DNA from: Stratiformator vulcanicus
GTDB lineage: Bacteria; Planctomycetota; Planctomycetia; Planctomycetales; Planctomycetaceae
DNA length: 64,000 bases
Assembly: GCF_007744515.1 (NCBI RefSeq)
Contig: NZ_CP036268.1
Coordinates: forward strand, 1,383,640-1,447,639
Direction of reading: 5' to 3'
In this document: piece after piece, positions 30,008-37,836 of the stretch
Position numbering within the stretch: the first letter of the stretch is position 1
Layout of the letters: each line of letters begins with the position of its first letter
Translations under genes and position numbers: made by a program
The notes under the pieces: model-generated
Database searches by the model: none
What the model was told of the DNA's origin: nothing
The model's input: the letters and a program-made list of their open reading frames with translations, nothing else

Positions 30008-33000
30008 CTATTCCGGAAACGCCATCTCCGCGTGCTTTTGCAAAATTCGTTCGGCGACGCTGATTCGCATCGTCGGAAACTGAATCGGTGTGTGGATGCC
30101 CTTAAAAGTTGAGAGGATATACTCCGCGTCGTCGCGATCGATGCCATAGAGGTGGAAGTAGGCAGCGTCGAGGTCGGCCATCAGTTCGGCTCGCTCGGCG
30201 TCATCCCACTTATTAAGTCGGCCGCCATATTCCTTCTGAAAACTTCCCGACGTGAACCCGCAAGCATCGGCCAGCGGAAGCATGTCCTCGGCCGTGCAGC
30301 TTAATTTCAGCACCCGCTCACTGATCCACTCTTCAAGCGTAAAGCTGGTGTTCCACGGGCAGGGTTTGTCGTAGGTGTCGGGAGGGAGGATCGGCAATTG
30401 TTCGACGATGAAGAAATTCATATGGATGTGCCCTGCCTTTTGCTTTGCGACAAAATCCAAGGGGATACTGTTGAGATTCGCGAGAAGACAGGTAAGTCGA
30501 ATGCATGAAAAACCATCAATGAACAGTAGCGGCGCAGTGTTAACAACGCCCACTGCGGGGATGAATGATGCGATAAATGTTCGTGTGTCTGTCGAACGTG
30601 TAATATCCCTGAAGGCAAGAAGAGCCGGGATGTCTGCGAGCGACACATTTTTTGAATTGATACACCACCTTGGTCTTACGAGAAACTCTGGATTTTGATG
30701 ATCGGCATAAGATGTTTCGTAAGTTTGGCCTTGGTTGATCCAATTCGATTTCTCCATGAAAATGGTGCCGAAACGATGATCATAGGGCCGAAACATTTTG
30801 GCCTCATACAGCGGGACAAATCTATCCTTTCTTTTAACCCAATCGTGACTTCGTAGCACAAAGCCATTTTTTTTCAGCTCAATTGGTTCCACAAAAAGTT
30901 CTGAGTCGGTTGTTTGATTGAACAATCCTTGTCGGAAGTAAGCCGACCATTGATTTCCGGTGCTTCCCTTTCGCGTCTTGTCTATGAAGACCGGCGTTCT
31001 TCGATAGATATACTTCGTCACTTCTGCATCGCGCCGAGTTCGGAATATGGGGCAAGTCGACGTGTTAGGGTTAAGCATTGAAATATCTTTTCCCGTCAGT
31101 GCGACGTGCCGATTTCGATCGGCGATTTCATCAACCTTTTGAATGAAAAACACAAAATCGGCCTCGCGATTTCGGGTTTTACCTCCTGAAAAGACAAGTA
31201 TGCAGAACTTGAAAGAAGCGTGAACATCTGGGAAGAATACTTTCTTGTTCTCAAAATCATAAAGTCGAATCAGTCGGCTCTCTTTCACAAGTTTAGCAAA
31301 AAAGTCTTTCGTGGTTTTTTCCGTTGCTATACCTGACGGAACTAAGAGTCCGGCCCGACCACGTATTGAGACAATTGACGTAGCCAACTCAGAGAAGACT
31401 GAATAACAGTTTGTCCGGCCTTTTCCGGTTAGCGGGTACTGGTTACTGCTTCGACAATATGTGCGTTGTGCATCGACTAAGCGTTTTGTTTCTAAGTACT
31501 GCCGAAAAAGTGCAGGGTTTTCTTCCTCAAGTGAGCTGACCAATTCTTTTCGTTTCGCGCCGGTCGTCGTGGTGGCGATTTCGGGTGCCGAAAGGGCAAA
31601 AAATTCACGTTCTGATAAATCCATCCGCTCCCACGGGGGATTGCCGATTACGCAGTCGAATCCCGCCTCCTCGCGATCGAAGACTTCGGGGAACCGCTCT
31701 TTCCAATCGAACGCCGCCGGATGGACTTCGGGGTCGTGGACGAGTGAATTGCCGTGGACAATGTTCTTGGAGAGCGTCGCCAACGTCTGCCCCGGCGTGG
31801 CGGAGCGAATCCACAGAGCGAGTTGGGTGATCTCGACCGCCTCGGGCGAGAGGTCGACGCCGTACAAATTGTCCTGCAGGATGTATCGCGGAATTTCGTC
31901 GAACTGCTTCGCGGCTTGCTTATCCCCGGCACGTTCCAGTTGACCAATGACTTCGCTATAGCGCTGCTCCAGTGAGTTGTAGGCCTGAAAGAGGAACGCC
32001 CCGCTGCCGCAGGCCGGGTCGACGACTTTCAGGTCTCGCAGAATTCGGAGACACTGCCGCCAGAAGTCAGCGTCGTCGGGATAGATGCCGCTCTTCGCTT
32101 CGTCCTCGGCGATGCCGAATTCGACGGCGGCGGCGACGAACCGCTCGTCGATCAGTTCGTCGACCGTGTATTTCACAATCCGGCTGGTCAGCTCCGCCGG
32201 AGTATAATAGATGCCCAGCCGTTTCCGCTTGGCCGACTGCGGCATCTGCGCGAACTTCTGAACCTTCTCCAAATCACCGCCGAACAGTCCCGACTCTTTT
32301 AATTTCTCCAACTCGGTGATCGACCGCTCGAACAGGTGCCCCAGCACGTCGAGGTTGACCTCGGCGGCGAAGTCGTACCCGCTGACCGCCTTAAAGAAGG
32401 TGGTCCAAGGATTGTCAGGAAGGTCGAGGCTGTCGACCTGATGCGCGGCGAATAGTCCGCCGTTATAGCGGGGGATATCGTAGGCCTGGCTGCCCTGATC
32501 GATAAAGCGGAACAGGTTTTTGAAGTTCTGCCACTTCGGGTTCGTGACCGCCTGAAACCCGGCCACCTTGAGCGCGTTGGGAATGGTGCCCTGCGGTAAG
32601 AGATGCCGGTCTTCGCAGAACGCGATGAAGATCACGCGATCGAACAGCCGCTGAGCCATCTCGATCGCAAGGTCGAGTTCGTGCCCTTCTTTAACATGCA
32701 GGTGCGAGATCAGGTCGGTGCGGTAACGCGAGTAGGTTTCATAAAGTTCGTCGCTAACCTCACGTTGACGTGTTTGTGATTTTTCGAGCAGATCGACGGT
32801 CCGCGGCCGACCGCCGGTCCACGCATCGACCAATCCCTGCCGGTTGAATGTCGCGTAGAAGCTTTTGAAGTTTCTCAGGTCCCGCAGTGATTGCAGCGTG
32901 TAGTGCTCGTAGACCCGTTTCGTCGAATTCCGCTCGTACAAACGGAAACTGACGATGTTGGAAACGATGCCCCAGCGGCATTCTGGCGGAGTATTGACGA

Positions 33001-33484
33001 GATAATCCCAGCACTGATCGACCGCGGTGCGCCCGTTGGAGCGATCCCGATCGAGGTGGACCGTCGGTCCCTTCAGTTCGACCACGCCGACCGGATTCAC
33101 CGGCATTTCGGGCCGAAAAGAGCCGAAGACGGCATCGGGCGTCTGCCCGGAGATCGTGTGGTGCTGGATGCGCTGCCAGATTTCGGCCCCGTCGGTCGGG
33201 CCGGCATAGCCAAGGACATCGCCGAAGACTTCCGCGAGAAAGTCCCCCTGCATCTGAGTTTCTTTGAGCTTGGCCAGTTTGCCGGAGGCTTCGAGGTCAG
33301 CCCACTTTAGAATCGTTTTATGGGCCAGCTCGATCGTCGTTTCGTCCTTACGAAAATTGGCAAAGTGAACGGCGTCGCTGAGCAACTTCGGCAAGATGAG
33401 CCGATCGGTTTTCGGCTGGCGATCCGCGACCGGATTCTTCTCACTGAAGAGTTTCTTCGGCGGCGACTTCTTCTTTTTCGGCAT
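30008..33484 (-). CDS. Type IIG restriction-modification enzyme (Eco57I-like, single chain)
   Basis: 1,158 residues, ATG start. The Lys-rich N-terminus leads into a probable PD-(D/E)xK nuclease: D117 in TPDAVF and E136-L-K138 in VVELKG. A helical linker follows, then GIYYTPAELT and the adenine N6-methyltransferase core with SAM-binding DPACGSGAF (near 488) and catalytic NPPW (N615-W618). The C-terminal 450 residues should be the target-recognition part. One chain carrying both activities and the specificity region is the type IIG plan; no separate specificity subunit or nuclease gene adjoins it. A PglX-type phage-defence methylase is the main alternative, but no BREX partners are present and the N-terminal nuclease motif favours type IIG. 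Bases about 30430-31640, the recognition part, are clearly AT-richer than the flanks. Confidence 0.85.
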   Translation of the reverse strand: MPKKKKSPPKKLFSEKNPVADRQPKTDRLILPKLLSDAVHFANFRKDETTIELAHKTILKWADLEASGKLAKLKETQMQGDFLAEVFGDVLGYAGPTDGAEIWQRIQHHTISGQTPDAVFGSFRPEMPVNPVGVVELKGPTVHLDRDRSNGRTAVDQCWDYLVNTPPECRWGIVSNIVSFRLYERNSTKRVYEHYTLQSLRDLRNFKSFYATFNRQGLVDAWTGGRPRTVDLLEKSQTRQREVSDELYETYSRYRTDLISHLHVKEGHELDLAIEMAQRLFDRVIFIAFCEDRHLLPQGTIPNALKVAGFQAVTNPKWQNFKNLFRFIDQGSQAYDIPRYNGGLFAAHQVDSLDLPDNPWTTFFKAVSGYDFAAEVNLDVLGHLFERSITELEKLKESGLFGGDLEKVQKFAQMPQSAKRKRLGIYYTPAELTSRIVKYTVDELIDERFVAAAVEFGIAEDEAKSGIYPDDADFWRQCLRILRDLKVVDPACGSGAFLFQAYNSLEQRYSEVIGQLERAGDKQAAKQFDEIPRYILQDNLYGVDLSPEAVEITQLALWIRSATPGQTLATLSKNIVHGNSLVHDPEVHPAAFDWKERFPEVFDREEAGFDCVIGNPPWERMDLSEREFFALSAPEIATTTTGAKRKELVSSLEEENPALFRQYLETKRLVDAQRTYCRSSNQYPLTGKGRTNCYSVFSELATSIVSIRGRAGLLVPSGIATEKTTKDFFAKLVKESRLIRLYDFENKKVFFPDVHASFKFCILVFSGGKTRNREADFVFFIQKVDEIADRNRHVALTGKDISMLNPNTSTCPIFRTRRDAEVTKYIYRRTPVFIDKTRKGSTGNQWSAYFRQGLFNQTTDSELFVEPIELKKNGFVLRSHDWVKRKDRFVPLYEAKMFRPYDHRFGTIFMEKSNWINQGQTYETSYADHQNPEFLVRPRWCINSKNVSLADIPALLAFRDITRSTDTRTFIASFIPAVGVVNTAPLLFIDGFSCIRLTCLLANLNSIPLDFVAKQKAGHIHMNFFIVEQLPILPPDTYDKPCPWNTSFTLEEWISERVLKLSCTAEDMLPLADACGFTSGSFQKEYGGRLNKWDDAERAELMADLDAAYFHLYGIDRDDAEYILSTFKGIHTPIQFPTMRISVAERILQKHAEMAFPE

Positions 33485-33690
33485 GGTGTCGTGCTGCGGC
33501 GTCTGGCGGTGCGGATGCTAAGGAGAAAGTGTACCCACCGTCGCGCGATTTCGTGAGGGCACCACTACGCCACGTATAGTGTCTGCGGTAGCACACAGAA
33601 GGCATGGTCCCACAAGAACCCGAAACCAAGGGCTGAGTACCCACAGTCGGTCCGTTCGGTTCTGATTGTCACTCGTCACTTCTTTTTACT

Positions 33691-33732
<42 letters not shown>

Positions 33733-33890
33733 CGAATCACAAAAAACGGGGGCGCCCCCTGGCGCGCAGTGTCGGTTCGGGCGGCGGGACGGAGAGAGAA
33801 GCCCGCCGTCACCGACCGATCTGTGGGAACCGGATGGAGCCTAGGACGGCCGGTTCCTCAACCGATCCGACTTGGTTGCGCGGGCGCGGC

Positions 33891-33974
33891 GCGAGGTGAG
33901 GGGGGAGAGGTTAGAGGTGAGTGGAGGGAGGAGACGGAAGTCAGAAGTTAGAAGTTAGGAGTCAGGAGCGAGCG
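33891..33974 (-). repeat. Diverged heptamer array (about 12 units), purine-rich on + strand
   Basis: Read in steps of 7: gcgaggt, gaggggg, gagaggt, tagaggt, gagtgga, gggagga, gacggaa, gtcagaa, gttagaa, gttagga, gtcagga, gcgagcg. Later units match the complement of gactcct, so this array is inverted relative to 33691-33732, about 160 bases away. Confidence 0.8.
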
Positions 33975-34002
33975 TCGGGGGCTGGGAGCGTATTACGTCA
34001 AT

Positions 34003-34030
34003 CGCTTCTCGTTTCTCGCTCATCGCTTCT
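34003..34030 (+). repeat. Heptamer array, consensus cgcttct (4 units)
   Basis: Units cgcttct, cgtttct, cgctcat, cgcttct, ending 42 bases before the ATG of the gene at 34073. Confidence 0.8.
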
Positions 34031-34072
34031 CGGCCAGCATCGGCGCAACTCACTCTCATTGAGTGAGGTATC

Positions 34073-34561
34073 ATGATGAATAAGAACGGTCAGAAAAGAT
34101 CGAAGAAGAAGTACAGCCGCAAGTGGTTGATTTCGCGCGTGCGGAAGTGGGCCAAGACCGCCGAGCGCGTGACGATGGATCGGTTTTGCTTCGACCACAA
34201 TATGTCGGTGCGATCCATTTATTACTACTTCCCCGGCGGCTGGCGGGAGTTGAAGCGGGAGGCGGGGCTTGATCCTAACCCGGCGACGCGGCAGCGCGAC
34301 ATCACCGACGAAGACATCATGGAGGCCTATCAGCAGGCAGCACAATTGCTCTGTCGGCACCCCTCGCTGAACGAGATCGAACGGCTGACGGGGATCAGTG
34401 TCTCCACGATTGCCAAACGGTTCGGGCCGCGACGAAAGGTCAAAGCCATCTGGCAGCACTTCGATAAGACCGGCGAAATTAATCGAGACGCGCAGCCGCC
34501 ACCGGTCGTCGAAGACTTGTGGGGGCTGGCCCCGATCGAATCCCCGGGGCCATTTTATTAA
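34073..34561 (+). CDS. Small basic protein with two homing-endonuclease-associated DNA-binding repeats
   Basis: 162 residues; ATG preceded by tgaggt. The N-terminus is Lys-rich. Two helical repeats of the kind found beside HNH homing nucleases are visible: one around VRSIYYYFPGGWRELKREAG (residues 45-65) and one around SVSTIAKRFGPRRKVKAIW (about 110-130), both with a helix-turn-helix look followed by the FG/FP-x-W-x-x-A-type end. No HNH, GIY-YIG or LAGLIDADG nuclease motif is present, so it is either a DNA-binding protein, perhaps a regulator of the neighbouring restriction gene, or the remnant of a mobile nuclease. The family assignment rests on pattern only. Confidence 0.7.
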   Translation: MMNKNGQKRSKKKYSRKWLISRVRKWAKTAERVTMDRFCFDHNMSVRSIYYYFPGGWRELKREAGLDPNPATRQRDITDEDIMEAYQQAAQLLCRHPSLNEIERLTGISVSTIAKRFGPRRKVKAIWQHFDKTGEINRDAQPPPVVEDLWGLAPIESPGPFY

Positions 34562-34586
34562 GAGTGGCGCTGCCGAGCGTCATCTC

Positions 34587-35336
34587 TTAAAAATCTCCCA
34601 CCTCTTCACCATCGTTCCGCAATATTAAACGTCGGGCAATTTCCGGGGAGAGTTTATCGGCGAGGAAACGCACGCTGCCGTCGGTAAGTGCCACCTGCCC
34701 GCCCCCTTCGTGAACGCTGCTTAGTCCGAAGCCTGGCGGACCTGAGTTTAATATCTGCGCCTCGTCGTAATAAAAATCTTGCGGCTCGGCCCAGGCGATG
34801 CCGGAGTCGGATCGCTCAAAGACAAGGAGCGTGTTCGACGTGCCGTCTGTGATGTCGTCTAACGCGATCTCGCGACCCGGCGGGAAGGCGGTGTCATCCC
34901 CGATATTAACCAGATAGTTCGTCTCCGATTCAAAGGTGTGCGGTGCCTGATGGCACTGAAACGCGATTAGGTCCGTATCGGTGATTCTCACATTCGCCGG
35001 GTCATTCCACGCTTTGTCAAAATTAAATTCATCGTAAAGCGCCGCCTGATCGAGATAGGGCAGCAGCATCGTCCTCCAACTGTGGCCCAGCCGACCGGTT
35101 GAGATCGGATACGCATGGGCCGGCAGCATTTTGTAGTTGTCATGATAATTGTGGAACGCCAGCCCGAGTTGCTTCAAGTGGTTCTTGCAATAGTTCCGCG
35201 GACCGCCGTCGCGGGTTTGCTGCGCCGCCGGAAGCAGTAGCGCGATCAACACGACGATGACAGCAGCGACGACCGCCACTTCCAGCTTGGTAAAGCCCGG
35301 CCGAGGATGCCGCTCGCTTCGTTCGCGAATGCTCAT
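34587..35336 (-). CDS. DUF1559 protein with pilin-like N-terminus
   Basis: 249 residues from ATG 35336, chosen because GGAG lies 9 bases upstream; the frame is open further to 35393. Residues 14-37 (GFTKLEVAVVAAVIVVLIAL) are the type IV pilin-like prepilin segment, here with K-L-E-V in place of the usual L-I-E-L. It is followed by the family core (NHLKQLGLAFHNYHD) and the C-terminal H-x9-DG motif (HEGGGQVALTDGSVRF). Planctomycetes carry many such genes, thought to encode secreted pseudopilin-like proteins; function is unknown. The gene converges on 34073 with 25 bases between stops. At about 250 residues it is shorter than the usual 300-350. Confidence 0.92.
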   Translation of the reverse strand: MSIRERSERHPRPGFTKLEVAVVAAVIVVLIALLLPAAQQTRDGGPRNYCKNHLKQLGLAFHNYHDNYKMLPAHAYPISTGRLGHSWRTMLLPYLDQAALYDEFNFDKAWNDPANVRITDTDLIAFQCHQAPHTFESETNYLVNIGDDTAFPPGREIALDDITDGTSNTLLVFERSDSGIAWAEPQDFYYDEAQILNSGPPGFGLSSVHEGGGQVALTDGSVRFLADKLSPEIARRLILRNDGEEVGDF

Positions 35337-35506
35337 GCTTCGCATCTCCGTGTTGCGAATGACTAAGGCCGACGGCCGATCGACCGGTGGCAAATTAAGT
35401 GCATTCGTGCAGAATTACGGTTAAGCAGAGACTCAGGCGAGCAGAATTTCCCGTGGGAGCAATATTGCGTCTTAATATTATTTGAGACGAGCTCCGGTCG
35501 CTGACG

Positions 35507-35555
35507 CTCTCGGCTCGCCCTCAACTCTCGACTCTCAACGCTTAACTCTCAACCA
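35507..35555 (+). repeat. Heptamer array at the 3' end of lutC, consensus tcaactc
   Basis: Units ctctcgg, ctcgccc, tcaactc, tcgactc, tcaacgc, ttaactc, tcaacca. The stop codon of the leftward gene (35542-35544) and its last codons lie inside the array. Confidence 0.8.
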
Positions 35556-36171
35556 AATAGACCGTCATCGATTTCGCGCCGTGGGCGCCGATGACGAGCG
35601 ATTGTTCGATGTCGGCTGTTTTCGACGGGCCGGACATAAACAGGCCGAAGCCCGACTTGCGGAAGTCGGCGGGGGCATCGTCGAGGTCGGGGGCATCGGT
35701 CAGGCGGTCATAAGCCTGATGCATGTTGTGAATGATCTCGGACTTTGGCAGCACGATCGCGACGTGCTGAGCGAGAACGCAGATGACGCGATGCTTGGCC
35801 TTGCGCAGGTCGAGCCACACGGCCGCATTCTCGGCAACGCCGAAGCGGGCCGGAAGCAAGGCGAAGTCGACGTCGTCGAGCTGGTGCGGGTCGGCCACTT
35901 GATGAATGTCGATGGTCGGCGAGCCGGCTCCCTCGACGAGAGAGACTCGATTCTTCGCATCGGTGAACGCGGCATTTTCACCAAGCTTTTCGTCGATGCT
36001 TTCAATTGTCGGCACGGCGAAGAGCTCACCGCCGACCGAGTTTAATACCTCTTCAAACCGGGCGAGCGGGTCCTCGAACGTCAGCCAACGGGACTCGTCA
36101 AAGTCGGGGATATCGACCGCCTCGGTCAGGTGACGGCGAGTGGCGTTGAGGATTGTTTCGCGGCTGGGCAT
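35542..36171 (-). CDS. lutC: LUD-domain protein, LutC/YkgG type
   Basis: 209 residues, ATG start. LutC is the small subunit of the LutABC complex that oxidises L-lactate to pyruvate with iron-sulfur proteins. The LUD signature is clear at the end: SGFGLFMSGPSKTADIEQSL and VIGAHGAKSMTVYLV. lutA and lutB, normally adjacent, are absent from this window, so the protein either works with subunits encoded elsewhere or has another role. The gene lies 48 bases downstream of the sulfatase on the same strand and could be co-transcribed. No Shine-Dalgarno sequence is visible; that spot is taken by a heptamer array, and the last residues (V-E-S) come from another array of opposite orientation. Confidence 0.88.
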   Translation of the reverse strand: MPSRETILNATRRHLTEAVDIPDFDESRWLTFEDPLARFEEVLNSVGGELFAVPTIESIDEKLGENAAFTDAKNRVSLVEGAGSPTIDIHQVADPHQLDDVDFALLPARFGVAENAAVWLDLRKAKHRVICVLAQHVAIVLPKSEIIHNMHQAYDRLTDAPDLDDAPADFRKSGFGLFMSGPSKTADIEQSLVIGAHGAKSMTVYLVES

Positions 36172-36178
36172 TTCGAAA

Positions 36179-36206
36179 GTCTGGCGTCGAGAGTTGAGGG
36201 TCGAGT
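36179..36206 (-). repeat. Heptamer array upstream of lutC, inverted partner
   Basis: Units gtctggc, gtcgaga, gttgagg, gtcgagt. They are complementary, up to rotation, to tcaactc/tcgactc at 35521-35534 and begin 8 bases upstream of the lutC ATG. Confidence 0.75.
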
Positions 36207-36219
36207 GACATTCTTAATT

Positions 36220-37680
36220 TTACTTGCCATCGCCGCTGAGCCAAACGTGCTGGTGGGCTCGTTCGGGATCATAGTCGGGATTCGCTTTCGGAAGTTTCGC
36301 TCCGATGGTCTCCCGCCAGTTCTTCATCTGCCGGTGCAAGCGATCGGCAATTAGCGGGCGCTCGGGGGCGAGGTTCCATTCTTCTTCGATGTCTTGCTTT
36401 AGATTGTAGAGTTCGAGGGAACCGTCTTCGAAATTTTCGATGAGCTTCCAGTCGCCCGATCGCATTGCCGTACCGGGTCCGCCGCCGGGGTGGAAATGCG
36501 GGTAGTGCCAGTAGATCGCTTGGCGGTTGAGCTTCGTCTCATCGGGGCGGCGAAGCAATTCAGAAAGGTCGACGCCATCGATATCATCGGCGGTGTCCTC
36601 GCCCAGCATGGTCGAAATCGTCGGGAACCAATCGTGCGTGACGACCGGGACGCTGCATTCCGTGTTCGATGGCGTCACACCCGGTTGGCGGACGATGAGC
36701 GGGACACGCAGGCCGCCTTCGTAATATGATCCCTTGCCGCGTCTGAGCGGCCAGTTGTTGGTCACGTCGTCCCATCGACCGTAGTTCTTGCCGATGCCGC
36801 CATTGTCGCTGGTGAAGACGACGAGTGTCTCGTCGGCGATCCCGAGGTCGTCGAGGGTGTTGAGCAATCGCCCCACGCTGCGGTCGAGGGCGCCGACCAT
36901 CGCGGCGTATTCGGCGTTGCGATGCCGTCGGGGGTTCGTGCGGCTAATCTTTCGCTCGTAATACTTAACGAGATCGTCCGGTCCTTCGATCGGCTTATGC
37001 ACCACGTAATACCAAAGCGATAGCAGAAACGGTCGGTCTTTTGAGTCCTGCATGAACTCGACGGCGCGATCGGTCAGATAGTTGGTAAGATATTCGCCTC
37101 GCGTGACGTTCGGCAGGTCGATTCGATTCGGCAGGAAGAATCCGCCGGGCGGGAAGCCGGTCTCGATGCCGCCGACGTTAAGGTCAAACCCCTGATGCTG
37201 CGGGAAGTACCGATCATGGCCGAGGTGCCATTTGCCAAGGTGGGCGGTGCGATAGCCGGCATCAGCGACCAGTTCGGCGAGTGTCTCTTCCTCTAACTCA
37301 AGTTGCTCGGCGTTCGAGACCTCTTTCAATTTAGCGTGGGGCCGGACGTAGTCGGCCTTCCACGCGATCCAATCGGTGATGCCGAGCCGGGCGGGGTTCT
37401 TTCCGGTCAGCAGCGCCGCCCGCGTCGGAGAGCAACTGCTGGCGGAGGCATAGGCGTCGGTGAAGCGAATGCCCTGCGTGGCAAGCCGATCAAGATGCGG
37501 CGTCTCGTGCAGGTCACTGCCATAACAGCCGAGATCAGCCCAGCCGAGGTCGTCGGCCAACAGGAAGACGATATTCGGGCGGTCGCCGCGATTTCCGCGT
37601 TCGCCTGCGTTTGCAAGTGAGCCGTCGAAAACACACGCGATGACGACGGCAGCCGGCAAAACGATGGGGAAGCGAAGCAT
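36220..37680 (-). CDS. Exported sulfatase (formylglycine type)
   Basis: 486 residues from ATG 37680; a GTG at 37692 would add four. The start MLRFPIVLPAAVVIACVFDG, ending at L-A-N-A, is a Sec signal peptide. The mature enzyme begins with the metal ligands in RPNIVFLLADDLGWADLG and has C83-S-P-T-R in SSCSPTRAALLTG, the cysteine that is oxidised to formylglycine. Further family features: GKWHLGHD, VFTSDNGG and GDWKLI. It should hydrolyse sulfate esters of carbohydrates in the periplasm or outside; the exact substrate cannot be read. Marine planctomycetes carry many of these. It needs a formylglycine-generating enzyme encoded elsewhere. Confidence 0.95.
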   Translation of the reverse strand: MLRFPIVLPAAVVIACVFDGSLANAGERGNRGDRPNIVFLLADDLGWADLGCYGSDLHETPHLDRLATQGIRFTDAYASASSCSPTRAALLTGKNPARLGITDWIAWKADYVRPHAKLKEVSNAEQLELEEETLAELVADAGYRTAHLGKWHLGHDRYFPQHQGFDLNVGGIETGFPPGGFFLPNRIDLPNVTRGEYLTNYLTDRAVEFMQDSKDRPFLLSLWYYVVHKPIEGPDDLVKYYERKISRTNPRRHRNAEYAAMVGALDRSVGRLLNTLDDLGIADETLVVFTSDNGGIGKNYGRWDDVTNNWPLRRGKGSYYEGGLRVPLIVRQPGVTPSNTECSVPVVTHDWFPTISTMLGEDTADDIDGVDLSELLRRPDETKLNRQAIYWHYPHFHPGGGPGTAMRSGDWKLIENFEDGSLELYNLKQDIEEEWNLAPERPLIADRLHRQMKNWRETIGAKLPKANPDYDPERAHQHVWLSGDGK

Positions 37681-37836
37681 TCGGTTCTGCACGTTCGAAT
37701 GAGCTGGATTCGTCGCGGGCGATCAATTGTGGCCTTGGCCTGCGATCGCAATTTGACGACGCTGATTACCTCCGATCGAATTTAGTCGTTCGCTGCAGGA
37801 ATCAAAACCGCGGTCGGAGCTTCAACGCTCGGCCGC

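Noticed and set aside
30008-33484. BREX PglX methylase
   Set aside because: No brx or pgl partner genes in the window, and an N-terminal nuclease motif (PD...ELK) is visible, which fits type IIG better.
34562-34600. Imperfect hairpin as bidirectional terminator between 34073 and 34587 genes
   Set aside because: The arms need a bulge and a mismatch; too weak to list as a feature.
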